Of a DNA stretch of 64,000 nt, positions 31,401-42,200 are shown piece by piece. This stretch comes from Saturnia japonica (Eukaryota > Arthropoda > Insecta > Lepidoptera > Saturniidae). A program made the translations under genes and the position numbers. The DNA lies in assembly GCA_033032175.1 (NCBI GenBank), contig CM065321.1:13538501-13602500 (forward strand). Direction: 5' to 3'. Position 1 is the stretch's first letter. Each line of letters opens with the position of its first letter. The notes beneath the pieces are model-generated. The model was not told where the DNA came from. It worked only from the letters and a program-made list of their open reading frames with translations, and did no database searches.

Positions 31401-32713
31401 AACCACTCTAGATACTGTATACTATTTATTTTAAGGATAAACAGGTTTTTATTAAAGGTTAGAATTATTGCTGACCAACTACCCTGAAAATAAATTGACT
31501 TTACTCTGCTCTGCTTTGGTCTTCCACAATTCGATCATTTATGTCTTTTATCTATAAACTTTGATTTTTTAAAGTACTTTCCAATGTTTGTAGTCAATAT
31601 TATTATTCTATCGCTAATGTTTGATTAGAAAGCAGAACTACAATGGTCAATTGCTAATTATTCTAACTACTTAATCAACTATTGAGACGAATAAACTGAA
31701 ATTGACCACTTAATTGAAATTGAAAATGCATGAAATTATAGCAAAGCAGTTAAACCTTTTTATTAATAAAGTTAATTTAAACACTTTTCACAAAGATTGG
31801 GTTGTTTCCATTATTAAAATATAATGGTTAGGGTGGACATAAGGATAGTATGTAGTGACACAATTTTTTTTTCTAGCAGCGATAAAGTATTTATTCATTT
31901 TAATAATAGAAATCCATTGCTATAATATGTTTAGTCGATGCGATACCACAGCACCTGCCTAGTATCTAGTACATTGCAGATGCGCCAAGATACCACAGTC
32001 TTTCTTTTGTAGAATTAAATTAATATATTGTAAAACAAGATTTAGGAGATCTGTGCACATAAAGTAGCCATATCGTGTCGATTAAATAACTATATAATGA
32101 CACCATATTATCAAAGGCTCTGTTTAAAATTTTGACTAGTATATTGTACTCAACAGGGTTATGTATGTGCTATATATAGTTGTAGAGTAATATAGATACA
32201 TGCATGCTGATGCCACAAACTCTTCACTTTATATACAATCACATTGTATTCGTAATAGAGGGTTTTCTTGCAGTTTCTTTTCAGCCCCAAGCATATTGTA
32301 TATATAAACTCATAAGAACTTTAATGGCTTACCAATACTCCAATTATTGGCTTTATATGCTTACAGACTGCACTTTTATAGGCTTTATAGGCTATACCGT
32401 TGCAAATATCCGAAAATAGAAAGATTCTTCATCAGTAAACAACATAGTCGTACATTAGTCATCTTAAACAACTTCTAATATATCTACTTAAGAAATAGTT
32501 ACATTTAAATCTCCAGAAGTTTTATTTAATATCATAATATTAATAAACCTTTACTGTAGTTTCATTCCAATAACACACAATCTGTAGGTATATAAATTTT
32601 AATATTTGTTAAACATCAAACAACATAACCGAAAACACAGTTCAGATAGTTAGATAGTAGTGTTCCTGATTATTTCATTACAAGCCTTTAAAAAACTATA
32701 TATATCTTTTCAG
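31401..32713 (+). other. Remainder of gene B intron
   Basis: AT-rich, ending in the acceptor TATATATCTTTTCAG. A second acceptor-like TTTTCTTGCAG at 32263-32273 is followed by a short frame that reaches a stop after 13 codons and is not supported as an exon. No transposon was recognised except the family Y piece. Confidence 0.5.
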
Positions 32714-33199
32714 ATCAATCTATTAGGATATAGTGATGACAGCGAAAATATTTTAATACGTTCGTTTTATTATGAACCGACGATATATAAAATTAAACAA
32801 GATAATGGTGACCAAGCAGTAATCCTTTACATTGGACATGAAATAAGCAAAGCTGGTGGAACTAATAAAGAAGATACTAAAAACATAGAAAAAGGAATAA
32901 TAAAGATTTCAAGAAATGAGGGTGAGACATCACATATTGGAGATATCCGTGATGATACAGAAACTGATATAAACAAACAGGAAGATGGTGATAGGTTATT
33001 AGGTACATGGGTTATAGTTCTAATTGTTGTCGCTGCAGTTACCGTAATAAGTTTGATAGCTGTTGGAGCATATCATTTAGGAGTTAGTAAAGGGTTAGCT
33101 AAGAATCCCACCTACATTGAAGACGTAGAACCTGCTAGAGTTGTTACAATACCACGTGTTAGAGGTGTTACTGATTCACCTATGGGTGAATTCATGTAG
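32714..33199 (+). CDS. Gene B exon 2: stalk, membrane helix, tail
   Basis: Starts in phase 0 with INLLGYSDDSENILIRSFYYEP, aligning with gene A VSLMGIASPSSIALVDSFRYYAP (shared x-L-[ML]-G, S-F-x-Y-Y-x-P). Instead of the mucin array there is a charged stalk of about 75 residues rich in Lys, Glu and Asp (TNKEDTKNIEKG, RDDTETDINKQ). A membrane helix (33008-33073, WVIVLIVVAAVTVISLIAV) and a tail of about 35 residues follow. The tail keeps AYHLG (gene A SYEIG) and VTIPRVRGVTDSP...EF (gene A ITVPRVTKVYQDPP...QF). Stop TAG at 33197. The spliced product is 286 residues. Function unknown; a type I membrane protein without dense O-glycosylation. Confidence 0.75.
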   Translation: MNLLGYSDDSENILIRSFYYEPTIYKIKQDNGDQAVILYIGHEISKAGGTNKEDTKNIEKGIIKISRNEGETSHIGDIRDDTETDINKQEDGDRLLGTWVIVLIVVAAVTVISLIAVGAYHLGVSKGLAKNPTYIEDVEPARVVTIPRVRGVTDSPMGEFM

Positions 33200-34149
33200 A
33201 TTAATTAACACAAGACTTATTTATACAACTGCGATTTAGAATAAGTTGATTTAAGACAGAAAAGAGTTAATATGTCAATAATACATACATACATAAGCAT
33301 TGTATTTGTAAATATTGATCTCAGTGAGAATTAATATCTTTAGCATTAGCGATTATTGTTTGTTTGAACATTACAAAATACAAAAACTTTTGGTATAACT
33401 AATATTAGTTTTTTTATTTAATATTCACTTAAATCACCTATGAAAGCATTGTAAAACTTGAAAATATTTTTTTATTTATAACATAAGGCTTGTGGCCATG
33501 TTGAAAATTAATTCGTCGCACGAATGTATTCGAAATTTGCACACTTATTATTTACTTATCAAGAATTGGAGCGAAAATAATCCCATAAATATAATATATG
33601 ACAACGAAGAATTAAGAATTTTTAGATTTATTTTTTTATAATTTTTTGGAAGAGTTATAAAACAATTAACAAAAGAGAAGGAACGAATACCTAATAAAGT
33701 AGCAAATTGTAAGCCTCCGTATTGGTATAGCTAATTAAAAGCCTTAATATATTGTATGAATAATGAAATAAGTTTAACTGTCGCTGTGTTCTACGATATT
33801 CATGCGTTATTAAACGTTTTATCGTATGTAAGCTGGTGCAGAAGAAATCTACGTCCAAATTCAGTAACACTGCATCGTAACTTCTAGAACTGTCTTACTG
33901 CCATTATCAACTGAATATAGAGGTGTCCTAAAACGATTTTCATATTCTAACAAGATGGTGGTAATGTTTGGGTTTCCACCAATTCCATCTGTGGTAAATA
34001 CACCACGCATGCTGGTTCGCGTGCAATAAAAGGAAATAAAACAGTGTAAATAAAGAGTAGTAAATGCTATTATCTACTAGAGATATACCATTGTCAATTA
34101 TATATACTGTAAGCATTTTGCATTCGTGCAGGCAAACGGGATATTTAGC
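33200..34149. other. Gene B downstream region
   Basis: 3' untranslated part and spacer. No AATAAA is seen close to the stop. TATTCTAACAAGATGGTGG at 33940 recalls the repeat at 4868. No further exon of the family was seen. Confidence 0.4.
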
Positions 34150-34405
34150 CATTGAAATATTATTTACTACGTACTAGAGCAGCTGTTGCGACCAAATAAT
34201 TGTGCTCCACTTGATACCGCGGGGTGCGGGCGCATTGATACATTGAACATACTGATGAAAACTTCACTCCTTGACTTTTACTTGTATTTCTCGAGTGGTT
34301 TACAATGCCCCTGAAGGCATATTTAGTAAGTAAACTTGATTACTACCCGGCATAGACTGTGAGTGCGAACGTACGCACTCTAAAGGGTGAAACACGCCAC
34401 GCAAA
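34150..34405 (-). repeat. Inverted partner of 23690-23990
   Basis: Reverse complement of 23690-23990 at many blocks (TGTGCTCCACTTGATAC, GCGGGGTGCGGGCGC, ATTGAACATACTGATGAAAAC, TTTACTTGTATTTCTCGAG, CCCGGCATAGACTGTGAGTG). Together the two copies bracket gene B at a distance of about 10 kb. Confidence 0.7.
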
Positions 34406-35629
34406 TATAGTACGGGATTTCACTTACACTTTGACGACTCTCAACTTTCTTTCTCATAATACCAGTCTATGATGACTTACATTACTAAGTACTTCGCTAA
34501 ATAGACACACACTGGCAAATCGTGGCCTTTCAATTCGAGGTACTTTGAAGTGCTTGTCTGTTCGGCAGAAAATTTGCAATCGCTTTTAAACTAACTTGTC
34601 AATTGTCTAAGTCACAATCCCTTAAAAATGTGTAAAATCGCTTGCAAAATTTCACATACACAAGACTACTGAAATAAACATTTCCTTATACTCTTTTGAT
34701 ACGGACTGACTATGAAATAATTTAAGTATTTCAAAGGGTACGATTAATAACTTCTTCAATATTATTAGTACTGCTGCCATGACCGTCTCCCGCTGTTGCT
34801 TATCACAAGTAAACCTAACCTAACCCAACCACATCTTCCGTGAATTGGCTGAGCTTAGAGATTTAATCAAATCTCCGTTTTTATCATCTCCCTCTGGAAA
34901 TCGTTTTCATTAATATGATGATAGAACGAGATATTTGTTAGGAATAAATATTATAATTAGGGGATACATATTGATGACGAGTATAAACTTTGGTGACAGA
35001 AAATATTGTTGCCTGTTTAAAATGACGACAACCGAGGGGTGCATGCAGTAGATAAAAATAAGGAGTGTATATATTATTTAAAGGTATAACGTCCTTCATG
35101 ACATCTCCGTCAATGGCGAACCTTGCTATATCCGACTAAGAGCGTGTATAATGACTGCTAAAAGCAAATTTAGTTTGAATAATGATTGTAGGCCGTAACT
35201 ATCGTTAAGAAAAGGCACACAACAGTTTATAATTATTATTTGCAATGCAAATTGAATGACGATATGTGAATTATAAAAGAATATAAACTATATATATAGT
35301 AGGGCGCCTTTAAAAGATAAAATTGATGAATGATGAATATCCATCAAATTTATTTTTAACATGCACCCTACGATTTTTGTTTACGAACATGATCTACGAA
35401 CCCTTAAAAAAAATCAGTTTAAAAAAATTGAAAGGTCGCACTAAATTATTTTATTTCTTAATATTTTTTTCTCATTCAGTAATTATGATCTACGATTGAA
35501 ATTAAAAGTAAGCCGAAATTTTTTAATTGATATTTCATTTTATAGAGCTCACTCACGATTTTTTTTAATTTTAAAGTAGCGTAGGTACCCTTTGTATGTT
35601 TTCGAGAGACTTGTAAATGTGAATAATAC
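34406..35629. other. Spacer, nothing recognised
   Basis: AT-rich. AAACCTAACCTAACCC at 34811 is a very short TTAGG-like run. No gene or repeat pairing could be supported. Confidence 0.35.
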
Positions 35630-35855
35630 ACAACTTTTTTAACTGAGTTCAAAAAAGGAGGAGTTTCTCAATTCGAATGTTTCTTTACAAATGTTCAGCC
35701 TTAACTTCTTTGTTTATGAACCGATTTGGGTGATTCTTTTTTTGTTAGATACGGGATATCTCAAGAGCGGTATTGAACCTTCAACTTCGACTATACACAA
35801 GGGAACTCTTCAAAATCATTGATGTTAGTTTTCTTTTTGTTTAAAATTGTCTTGT
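35630..35855 (+). repeat. Family Y head
   Basis: AACTGAGTTCAAAAAAGGAGGAG, CTTCTTTGTTTATGAACCGATTTGG, TATTGAACCTTCAACTTCGAC and GGGAACTCTTCAAAATCATTG match 31198-31400 and 43575-43775. Confidence 0.7.
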
Positions 35856-36464
35856 TAATTTTTACATAATATAGTGTTGACATCTCAAATAATACAAATA
35901 AAGCACAGCACTTAAAGAAATAAACATAAACACATTATTGTTGCTGAGCTTAAATTGAATTAATTAAATTATTGGGATTACGTGCAAAAAAACTTAGTAG
36001 AAATTACTTCGTTTACAATAAATAATTGAAATGTCCCGTTTATCTTTATTTTTTTATCGACAACCGATATCAAATGTGATACATTTTTATCCTGTCGATA
36101 TCAACTCTAATGAGTGATTTTATCAAGCACCTTGAAAATAATTCCAAAGGTATTAGTTGCGCGGGCTAGTCACAATGTCTATTGTATAAACGAAACTTAT
36201 CTTTATAAAAAAATATAATGAATAATCTAAACGCCGTCGCCATGTTTTTAGCGCCATTTTAAAGTATTTTCTAGTTAAATGTCCAAAAATTTTAAACAAA
36301 GACAGGGTATCAAGCGATGCAAACCATTAAACCTTGAAAACGGCTGTGCTACACTTTACTTTGTTTTTCTTTTTTCGTTAGTTTAGGTTTTCTAGTTAAA
36401 ATTAAAAACGGAACCCTTATAGGATCACTTTCTCATCCATCTATCCGTGTGTCAATGCACTTTT
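35856..36464. other. Spacer, nothing recognised
   Basis: AT-rich with no coding frame. GCGCGGGCTAGT at 36160 is a weak Helitron-end lookalike. Confidence 0.3.
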
Positions 36465-36695
36465 GATGTGAAACATGTAATGCGGCGGGTCAGACCGACT
36501 GCTGGCGTGGCGACGTGTCACCACAATCATCTTTTTATTTTTGATTAAGCTATATTTATTTTATTTTTGATTATGCTATATTTATTTTCTTTCATAAACT
36601 ATACTTTTATGCATATTATCTGTACAAAATAATTTTGATGTTTCACATCTGCCAGGCGCTATGCGTCCCGCGACGCCTCATTTTTTTTAAAGCTT
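36465..36695 (+). repeat. Family Y tail
   Basis: GATGTGAAACATGTAATGCGGCGGGTCAGACCG, TGGCGTGGCGACG, TTTCACATCTGCCAGGCGC and CGTCCCGCGACGCC match 43780-44085. The 36545-36585 part is a short direct duplication (TTTTTGATTAAGCTATATTTATT / TTTTTGATTATGCTATATTTATT). Confidence 0.6.
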
Positions 36696-36799
36696 AAATT
36701 AATATCCAATAATATGTCTATGGCCTCATAATAATGAAATATTCAAGTTATTTAGTTATAATGCAATAAAGAGAAATTACAGTTTTGAAATTAGCCATG

Positions 36800-37105
36800 A
36801 AGGAAAGTCTTTGGCATAAGTTAAGGAACCTTAAAGGGCAATGGAGAGGGCTCTGCATGATCGAATCAGAAATGATGAGATCTGCAGTAGACCTCAGAAT
36901 TGTTAGACTTAAGTGGTAGTGGGGTACGTACTGGGGTAAATGGTACATTGCTCGTAGAACTGATGTTCGATGGGTCATAAGGCCGAAGAGTTCTCAAGTG
37001 GTTGCCACGCATCGGAAGACGCTGGATGCAAGCAGCGAACAGGCGGGCGGTTCTTGTGGTGACCTTTGGAAGAAGCCCAGTGGTGGACGTATTTTGGCTG
37101 ATTAA
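36800..37105 (+). pseudogene. RTE/craft-type LINE C-terminal fragment
   Basis: Translation in shifting frames gives RAMERALHDRIRND(E), WAG-like positions lost, then RRWMQAANRRA, WPLEEAQWWT. This series (RAMERAM...DRIRNEEIRRRT...GRKVLEWRPR...W...QQWT) is the C-terminus of a common LINE protein of Lepidoptera. Stops and frame changes show that it is dead. Confidence 0.65.
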
Positions 37106-37349
37106 TATATTTTTGTTCTATTTCAATTAATAGTAGACAAAGTAATATTTGCTGTTGATTTCATACATTGCGAGCAACCGAATTTGTCACATACGCGTGT
37201 ATAAACGCGCTCTCGTGCATCGAAATAATTACAGTATGTTATAAAAAAAATAAAAGAACAATATATAAATTGAAAAATGGAACCCGCAATACGCAATTTC
37301 GACTTTTTAATTGTCCTATTTTGTATGTATTTTAGATTGGCAAAATATC

Positions 37350-37620
37350 TGTTTAACAACTAACACGTGGGCGACCGAGCTTTGCTCGCTGTCTTAAAAA
37401 AAACACCTATCTAGGTATACTTGGAATGTAAAAATTTATCTAAATACAAATCCAAATTTATCCAAATCGTCCAAATGCACTCTAAAAACAAAGTGCGACT
37501 GTCAGTTTCAGATTCCACTGAAAATCATAACCGTCATGGCGGTGCATTTAATGATGCTTTACGTCTCGTTTGCAGGGCGCAATTCCATAGAAAAGAGAGT
37601 TATAGTAAGAAGTGGTTATA
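37350..37620 (+). repeat. Dispersed repeat (GGGCGACCGAGCTTTGCTCG)
   Basis: TAACACGTGGGCGACCGAGC then TTTGCTCGCTGTCTTAAAAA is a common lepidopteran repeat end; the adjoining CACCTATCTAGGTATACTTGG matches 21795-21835 in reverse. Confidence 0.5.
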
Positions 37621-37903
37621 GTACGACAAATAAAATTATTAGAGAACCTCGTTTTAAATCCCACGACGGATGTTACTGTGTAGCCGTGGTACAAGGTTCA
37701 AAGTGTGTCAATCTATCTCGGATATCTGTATGAGACAATCAAAACTATTACAGCTTGGGTATTGACGTACCTCTCCTTACACTTTTCGTGTGTGTGCACT
37801 TTAACTAACTGCCTTGAGAGACGCTATTGACATATTTTCAGGTTAAAAACAACTATCTCTTTCACTCCGCCAGAAATGCTCCGACAAGGCAACCTTTAAC
37901 TTC

Positions 37904-37943
37904 TTGGTGAATAGTGTGTAATAGATAATCCGCTATTCACCAA
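37904..37943. repeat. Perfect 11-bp hairpin
   Basis: TTGGTGAATAG (37904-37914) and CTATTCACCAA (37933-37943) are exact inverted repeats with an 18-base loop. No associated gene; possibly the end of an element. Confidence 0.5.
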
Positions 37944-38170
37944 CTTATAAAAAGAACAGTAATGCAGCTGGAAGTACAGAGGTGCAACAGAGACAAACGT
38001 CTGTTTTTAATCCTAAAAATATGATTGAAGTTTTGAATCAAGTTTAAGGTATACAAGTTTCTACTGATGATAGTTTGAATTGGTTATATTGTGATTGTTC
38101 AACATACAGCCATCTGTCTCAATCAAATCCATGTTACTGAAAAGTGAAACATACCCATTATCTCTTAGAT

Positions 38171-38960
38171 CAGTAGTTTCCTAATTGTGTTCACGTCACC
38201 GGAACGTGACATAATGAGTGAACATTGAAGAACTCAAATAGTCACTATTCAGTTCTTCTATTTTAAGTGGTTTTTCTCCAAAAAACTATGTTCAAGATCT
38301 GAAGTCAAGTTTGCAATTGATTAATAGACCAACACTTGTTAAACTTTAGCACCTATTTTGATAAATATTTTCCAGATAATCTTGATCAATACAACTGGAT
38401 TAGGGATCCATTCCAATCGACTCCACCTCCGACTGCACTTTCAATAGTCGAGAAATAACAGCTGTTAGAATTATATTGTGATACGAGCTTAAAACTATGG
38501 TTCGATAAAGACGATTTAATTCAATTTTGGAGCAATGTATCCCAAGAATATTCTACTCTGCGTACTACAGCCTTGAAGATTCTATCACAGTTTGCAACAT
38601 CGTACTTGTGCGAAACTGATTTTTCTGCAGCTGTACTAATTAAATCAAAATACAGATCACAAATCAATTTAGAAAATGAAATGACAATACTTAACTATTT
38701 CAAAACTTCAACCCCGATTTCGGAAATTATGCTCAGTAAAGCAAGCTCATCCATCTCATTAATAGCGCCTCCTGTTATTCCTAGTAGAAATTTTTTTTTT
38801 TAGTAATAAAGGATATTAAGTTTCTATATTATTTGATGATTTTTGTATACAAAATAATGTAAAGCTTAAAGTGGGTATCTTCTTTTACAAGGGAGCCGCC
38901 AAAAAATACATCGTGTAAAGGGGGTCGCAGTACAAAAAAGATTGGAAATCCCTATACTAG
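38171..38960 (+). pseudogene. Internally deleted hAT transposase remnant
   Basis: From about 38351 one frame reads TYFDKYFPD, WIRDPFQST, an in-frame TAA (after SIVEK), then QLLELYCDTSLKLWF, FWSNVSQEYSTLRTTALKIL, FATSYLCETDFSAAV, KSKYRSQINLENEM. The last two blocks are the hAT dimerisation region as in ZBED5/SCAND3-like transposases. The 3' end GGGGGTCGCAGTACAAAAAAGATTGGAAATCCCTA and the 5' CAGTAGTTTCCTAATTGTG resemble hAT ends (CAGTGGTTCCCAAC-type). The N-terminal BED finger and most of the catalytic core are missing. No 8-bp target duplication was seen. Confidence 0.7.
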
Positions 38961-38969
38961 GTCTTCTTT

Positions 38970-39130
38970 TTTATAGCACAGCATGGTGAAGTGACGACAA
39001 TGGACCTGACGATAAGCAGAGTACAATAAAAAACAACGGCTACCAGCGAGATATTAACAATCCATCTCAGTTCGCTGCTGTCAATCCAGCCTGCAAGCCT
39101 TTCAGTAGCTAGATATCTGATCTGGTTAAT
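38970..39130 (-). repeat. Dispersed repeat (same family as 22780-23035)
   Basis: CACAGCATGGTGAAGTGACGAC, GGACCTGACGATAAGCAG, ACGGCTACCAGCGAG, CCATCTCAGTTCGCTGCTGTC and CCAGCCTGCAAGCC match 22785-22910 and 11815-11935. Confidence 0.5.
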
Positions 39131-40744
39131 CTGTAAACAGGAGAAATCAAAAGAGTTTCACTATCACGGGTTTATCACCATCTGCTTGGCGATCGCGATC
39201 CAGTCGGGTATAGATACCTACCACCTCACTTGAGGCTGTTTAGATTGTTGGAACAAGGTTTCACGATCACTATCGGCATGCTCGCTGATAAGTACTAAGG
39301 TGACAGACGATAGTTATTTGAATATAGGTTATAAGAGGGTAATAGGAGTCACTTAAGCAAGAATCAATACAAATCTGAAGTTATTTATTTCACGTTTACT
39401 AAAACACTCATTTTTGTTACCGTAACTAATAATTTATCAATCTGAAGCAGTTTTTTTTTAATTTTGGAATACTACTTTGGTTACTTTATTGGATAGCCTT
39501 CTACTAAATCCATCGGAAGTGTTCGGCATTTGCCCACAATCCACACGAAGTGCATTTTTTGTATCTTCATTTTCATCGTTATCACATATATTACAAAAAC
39601 TTGTATCTGACTAAAGTGTTTATCTTGAAGAGCACGCCCCTGACCTTGCCTACAGATTTTTTCTTTGGTACTTTCTATTTCTATTCAGTGATCGTCAAAT
39701 GATTCCCATCACTCCAAAATTAATAATAAAATAAAATCAAAATAAATAAATCGATAAATATTTCACTAAAAATGTCTGACAACAACATTGTTTATTAATT
39801 AACTTAAATAAATAAAAAGTTATTTAAAAAAAAGATTTAAATAAATATCTTATCTCACATGTTGTACAAAAGAAAAATTACAATAAAATCGCGGCAAATA
39901 ACAATAGTTACACACTTTTCGTCCAAACGTCACGTGCTAATTAAACTGGTGATCAGGCGGGAGTAAGGTGTAGTATGGCCGATCATTTTGCTCGATATTC
40001 ACTGGTCCACTTCTTTTAGTTTTCCTATTATGGTACTGACTACCATTACCCGCTGACCACCGTTACCCTACCCTTCCCTGCACTGGTTGATCGTGTAGCT
40101 AGATACCTTAAGTGAGCTAATTTGATACGTGTATCATGAACGATATAACAGTCTCTAATTTAGTTCCTTATTAAAGGAAGAGCATCTTAAACGTTGACAT
40201 CTTCATTTATGATAATAGAAAATTATTATTGTGTGTCCTCAAAAGATTATTTTTTAAAGAGAGCAATAAACTGGACGTAGTGGCGTCTATAACTGAAGAG
40301 TAAAAATTTTATGGCAACACACTTTAAAACTACTTACATAGGTATACTGTTAATGCATTCAGTTGATTTTGATTTGAAAAGAATAACCAAATACCTGTTT
40401 TTCATATGAACATTGTAATAGTGAAATTAAAGTTTGGTTTATTTATTTAAAAACTTTGTCCTAGGACATTTTTATCTTATAAGCACTTTCGAACAATCAA
40501 TAATTGGGCTTAAACTATTGATAGTACTTACTACTTACAATTTTGCGGTTTTTAAAAAGGTACATACTATGAGGTGGCATTTTGTGACTGCAAAAAAGAT
40601 TTACGTGAATGACTTTTTTTCAATCCACAGTTCCTTTACGAAACGATCGATACAATCGATTTTTCAAAAAACAAAATTTAATGAACACTAGATCTTAATT
40701 AAATATTCAAAATTAAGTACCTACTCGATTCCTTGTACCTATAA
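39131..40744. other. Spacer, no gene recognised
   Basis: 39180-39310 (CTTGGCGATCGCGATCCAG, CACGATCACTATCGGCATG) and 39900-40090 (GGTGATCAGGCGGGAGTAAGG) are less AT-rich and may be decayed retroelement sequence. No frame could be linked to a family. Confidence 0.35.
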
Positions 40745-41095
40745 GTTGCAGAGACGGGCTGTCCGCATTGTGTACGATGCAAACGTTATTAAAAAACCGC
40801 TTTAGCAGTGCAGGAACATTGTCTCTTGGAGCGTCTACCGCGTTGAGCTTACCGCTTGTATCATGGCGAGTATTCTGAAGAGCTGTTCAACCGTATTCCT
40901 TTTTCTCCCTTCCATAACAGAATCACACGTGCTCTGTGTTTTACCAATACAGCTTTATGGTAGTCTCCATCTCTATTCGAATAAAAAAAAAACATTGTCA
41001 TCATACCTTTGCCATACACTGGAGTTGTAGAACAATCTCTCCGCCAGCGTATTCGCTTTTTCTATGACATCGAGTCCTTCAAAAAAAAGGTGACT
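40745..41095 (+). pseudogene. LINE C-terminal fragment, copy 1
   Basis: Begins LQRRAVRIVYDANV, a hallmark of LINE proteins beyond the reverse transcriptase (QRRAVRIVGDP-type), continuing in shifting frames with SILKSCSTVF(L/F)LPS, SHVLCVL and NNLSASVFAFSMTS(F)KK. Multiple stops. Typical CR1/Jockey-group C-terminus. Confidence 0.65.
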
Positions 41096-41225
41096 TACTT
41101 TTTACTTACTTTACTTAGCCCGTTATGACAGCGGCGACTGTAAAAACTGTTTTTACTCTTAAAAAGTGGTATGATACATATGACCATAATTTGTAATTAT
41201 ATTGTTTTAAAAACAATAACGAATA

Positions 41226-41700
41226 TTAAAATATTTGCATCTTTGGAACTGTTCAACTCAATACGTCTGTCCTCAATGCGAATAATACAGAAGCCATTCA
41301 CCAACCACTTCTGATGCGAAGGGACATTGTCTCGATAAGCGTGTTTTATCAACTGTATCGAGTTGAATGTTCTGAAGAGTTGTATCATCTTATCGCAAAG
41401 AATGATGAGTTTCTTCTTCTTCCTTCGACCACAGAGCCACGTGGGCTGGTCTAATTAGCCACAGCTACAAGGTAACCGTCTCGGTTCGAACAAAAAAGTT
41501 TGCTAATTATTACTTTTGCCGTACCGTGCAGATGTGGAATGGTCTCTCAGCCAAAGTATTTATATGGGCGTAGCCAGGTACATGGGGGGGGGGGGCAGTT
41601 ACCCACACCTCCTAGCAAGGTGTTGGTAAGCTCGTGCTAATCTTGCTTTTTGCTCCTTCCTATAATATTGGATCCCTAAAACGACGGTTAAAGAGACCAG
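41226..41700 (+). pseudogene. LINE C-terminal fragment, copy 2, with insertion
   Basis: Reads LRRDIVSISVFYQLYRVECSEELYHLI, then FAVPCRCGM/MWNGLSAKVF and, after a foreign 85-bp stretch containing a G run (41584-41596) with a GGGCGTAGCCAGGTAC preface, SYNIGSLKRRLKR. The insertion splits the LVFP...YN region. It is a different copy of the same LINE group as 40745-41095, immediately downstream. Confidence 0.6.
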
Positions 41701-41819
41701 TTATGAAGTCGATGTTTAAGCTGAATGCAAACGGAAAACTAAGCTATGCCGATGCTAAACTACAGCAGCTTTTTTTAACTTGGAGAAACACGTCATGGGT
41801 ACACACTCGCTCGGGGGGA

Positions 41820-42200
41820 CGAGTGGTTATGTGAAGATCCACGGTGTACCATCCGCCATCTTAATGAGGTGACACGGGATCGCCTAGGCTTTCTACCATG
41901 TCACCCCAGTGGCCGGCCCAGCATTGATGCCAGGACTCGGTATTAATAGGAAACAACACAACTCTAACTGCCTCTTCATCCGCCGAAACAGTGCAATGAG
42001 AATACGAGCCCCTGAACGGGCCAGGTCTTCCCTGGTTTGGCTAGAGAGGCGGAAGGAGACGAGCGAATCGCCCCTTCCTGCCACCCGTTCTTCTTCTTCG
42101 GAGAGGCCGCTCAGCGGGTCTTCCTCGCAGGCCCACTCCGCAGCTTCCTTCTGCGAGATTACTTGGCGTTCACCACACCCGGCAGACAACAGCTAAACTC
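41820..42200 (-). repeat. GC-rich block with an antisense open stretch
   Basis: Markedly GC-rich in an AT-rich setting. The minus strand is open for about 98 codons with a charged N-terminus (GERQVISQKEAAEWACEED) and an Arg/Ser-rich rest; the plus strand is open too. It resembles a LINE 5' region or ORF1 in composition only. Product not recognised. Confidence 0.35.

Noticed and set aside
32263..32312. Extra exon in gene B after TTTTCTTGCAG
   Set aside because: The frame ends after 13 codons and the paralogue joins its two exons directly; 32713/32714 keeps phase and alignment.
34811..34829. Telomere-like (TTAGG)n, reverse, also at 11158-11172
   Set aside because: Only two or three units, found within a repeated GC-rich patch; too short for telomeric DNA.
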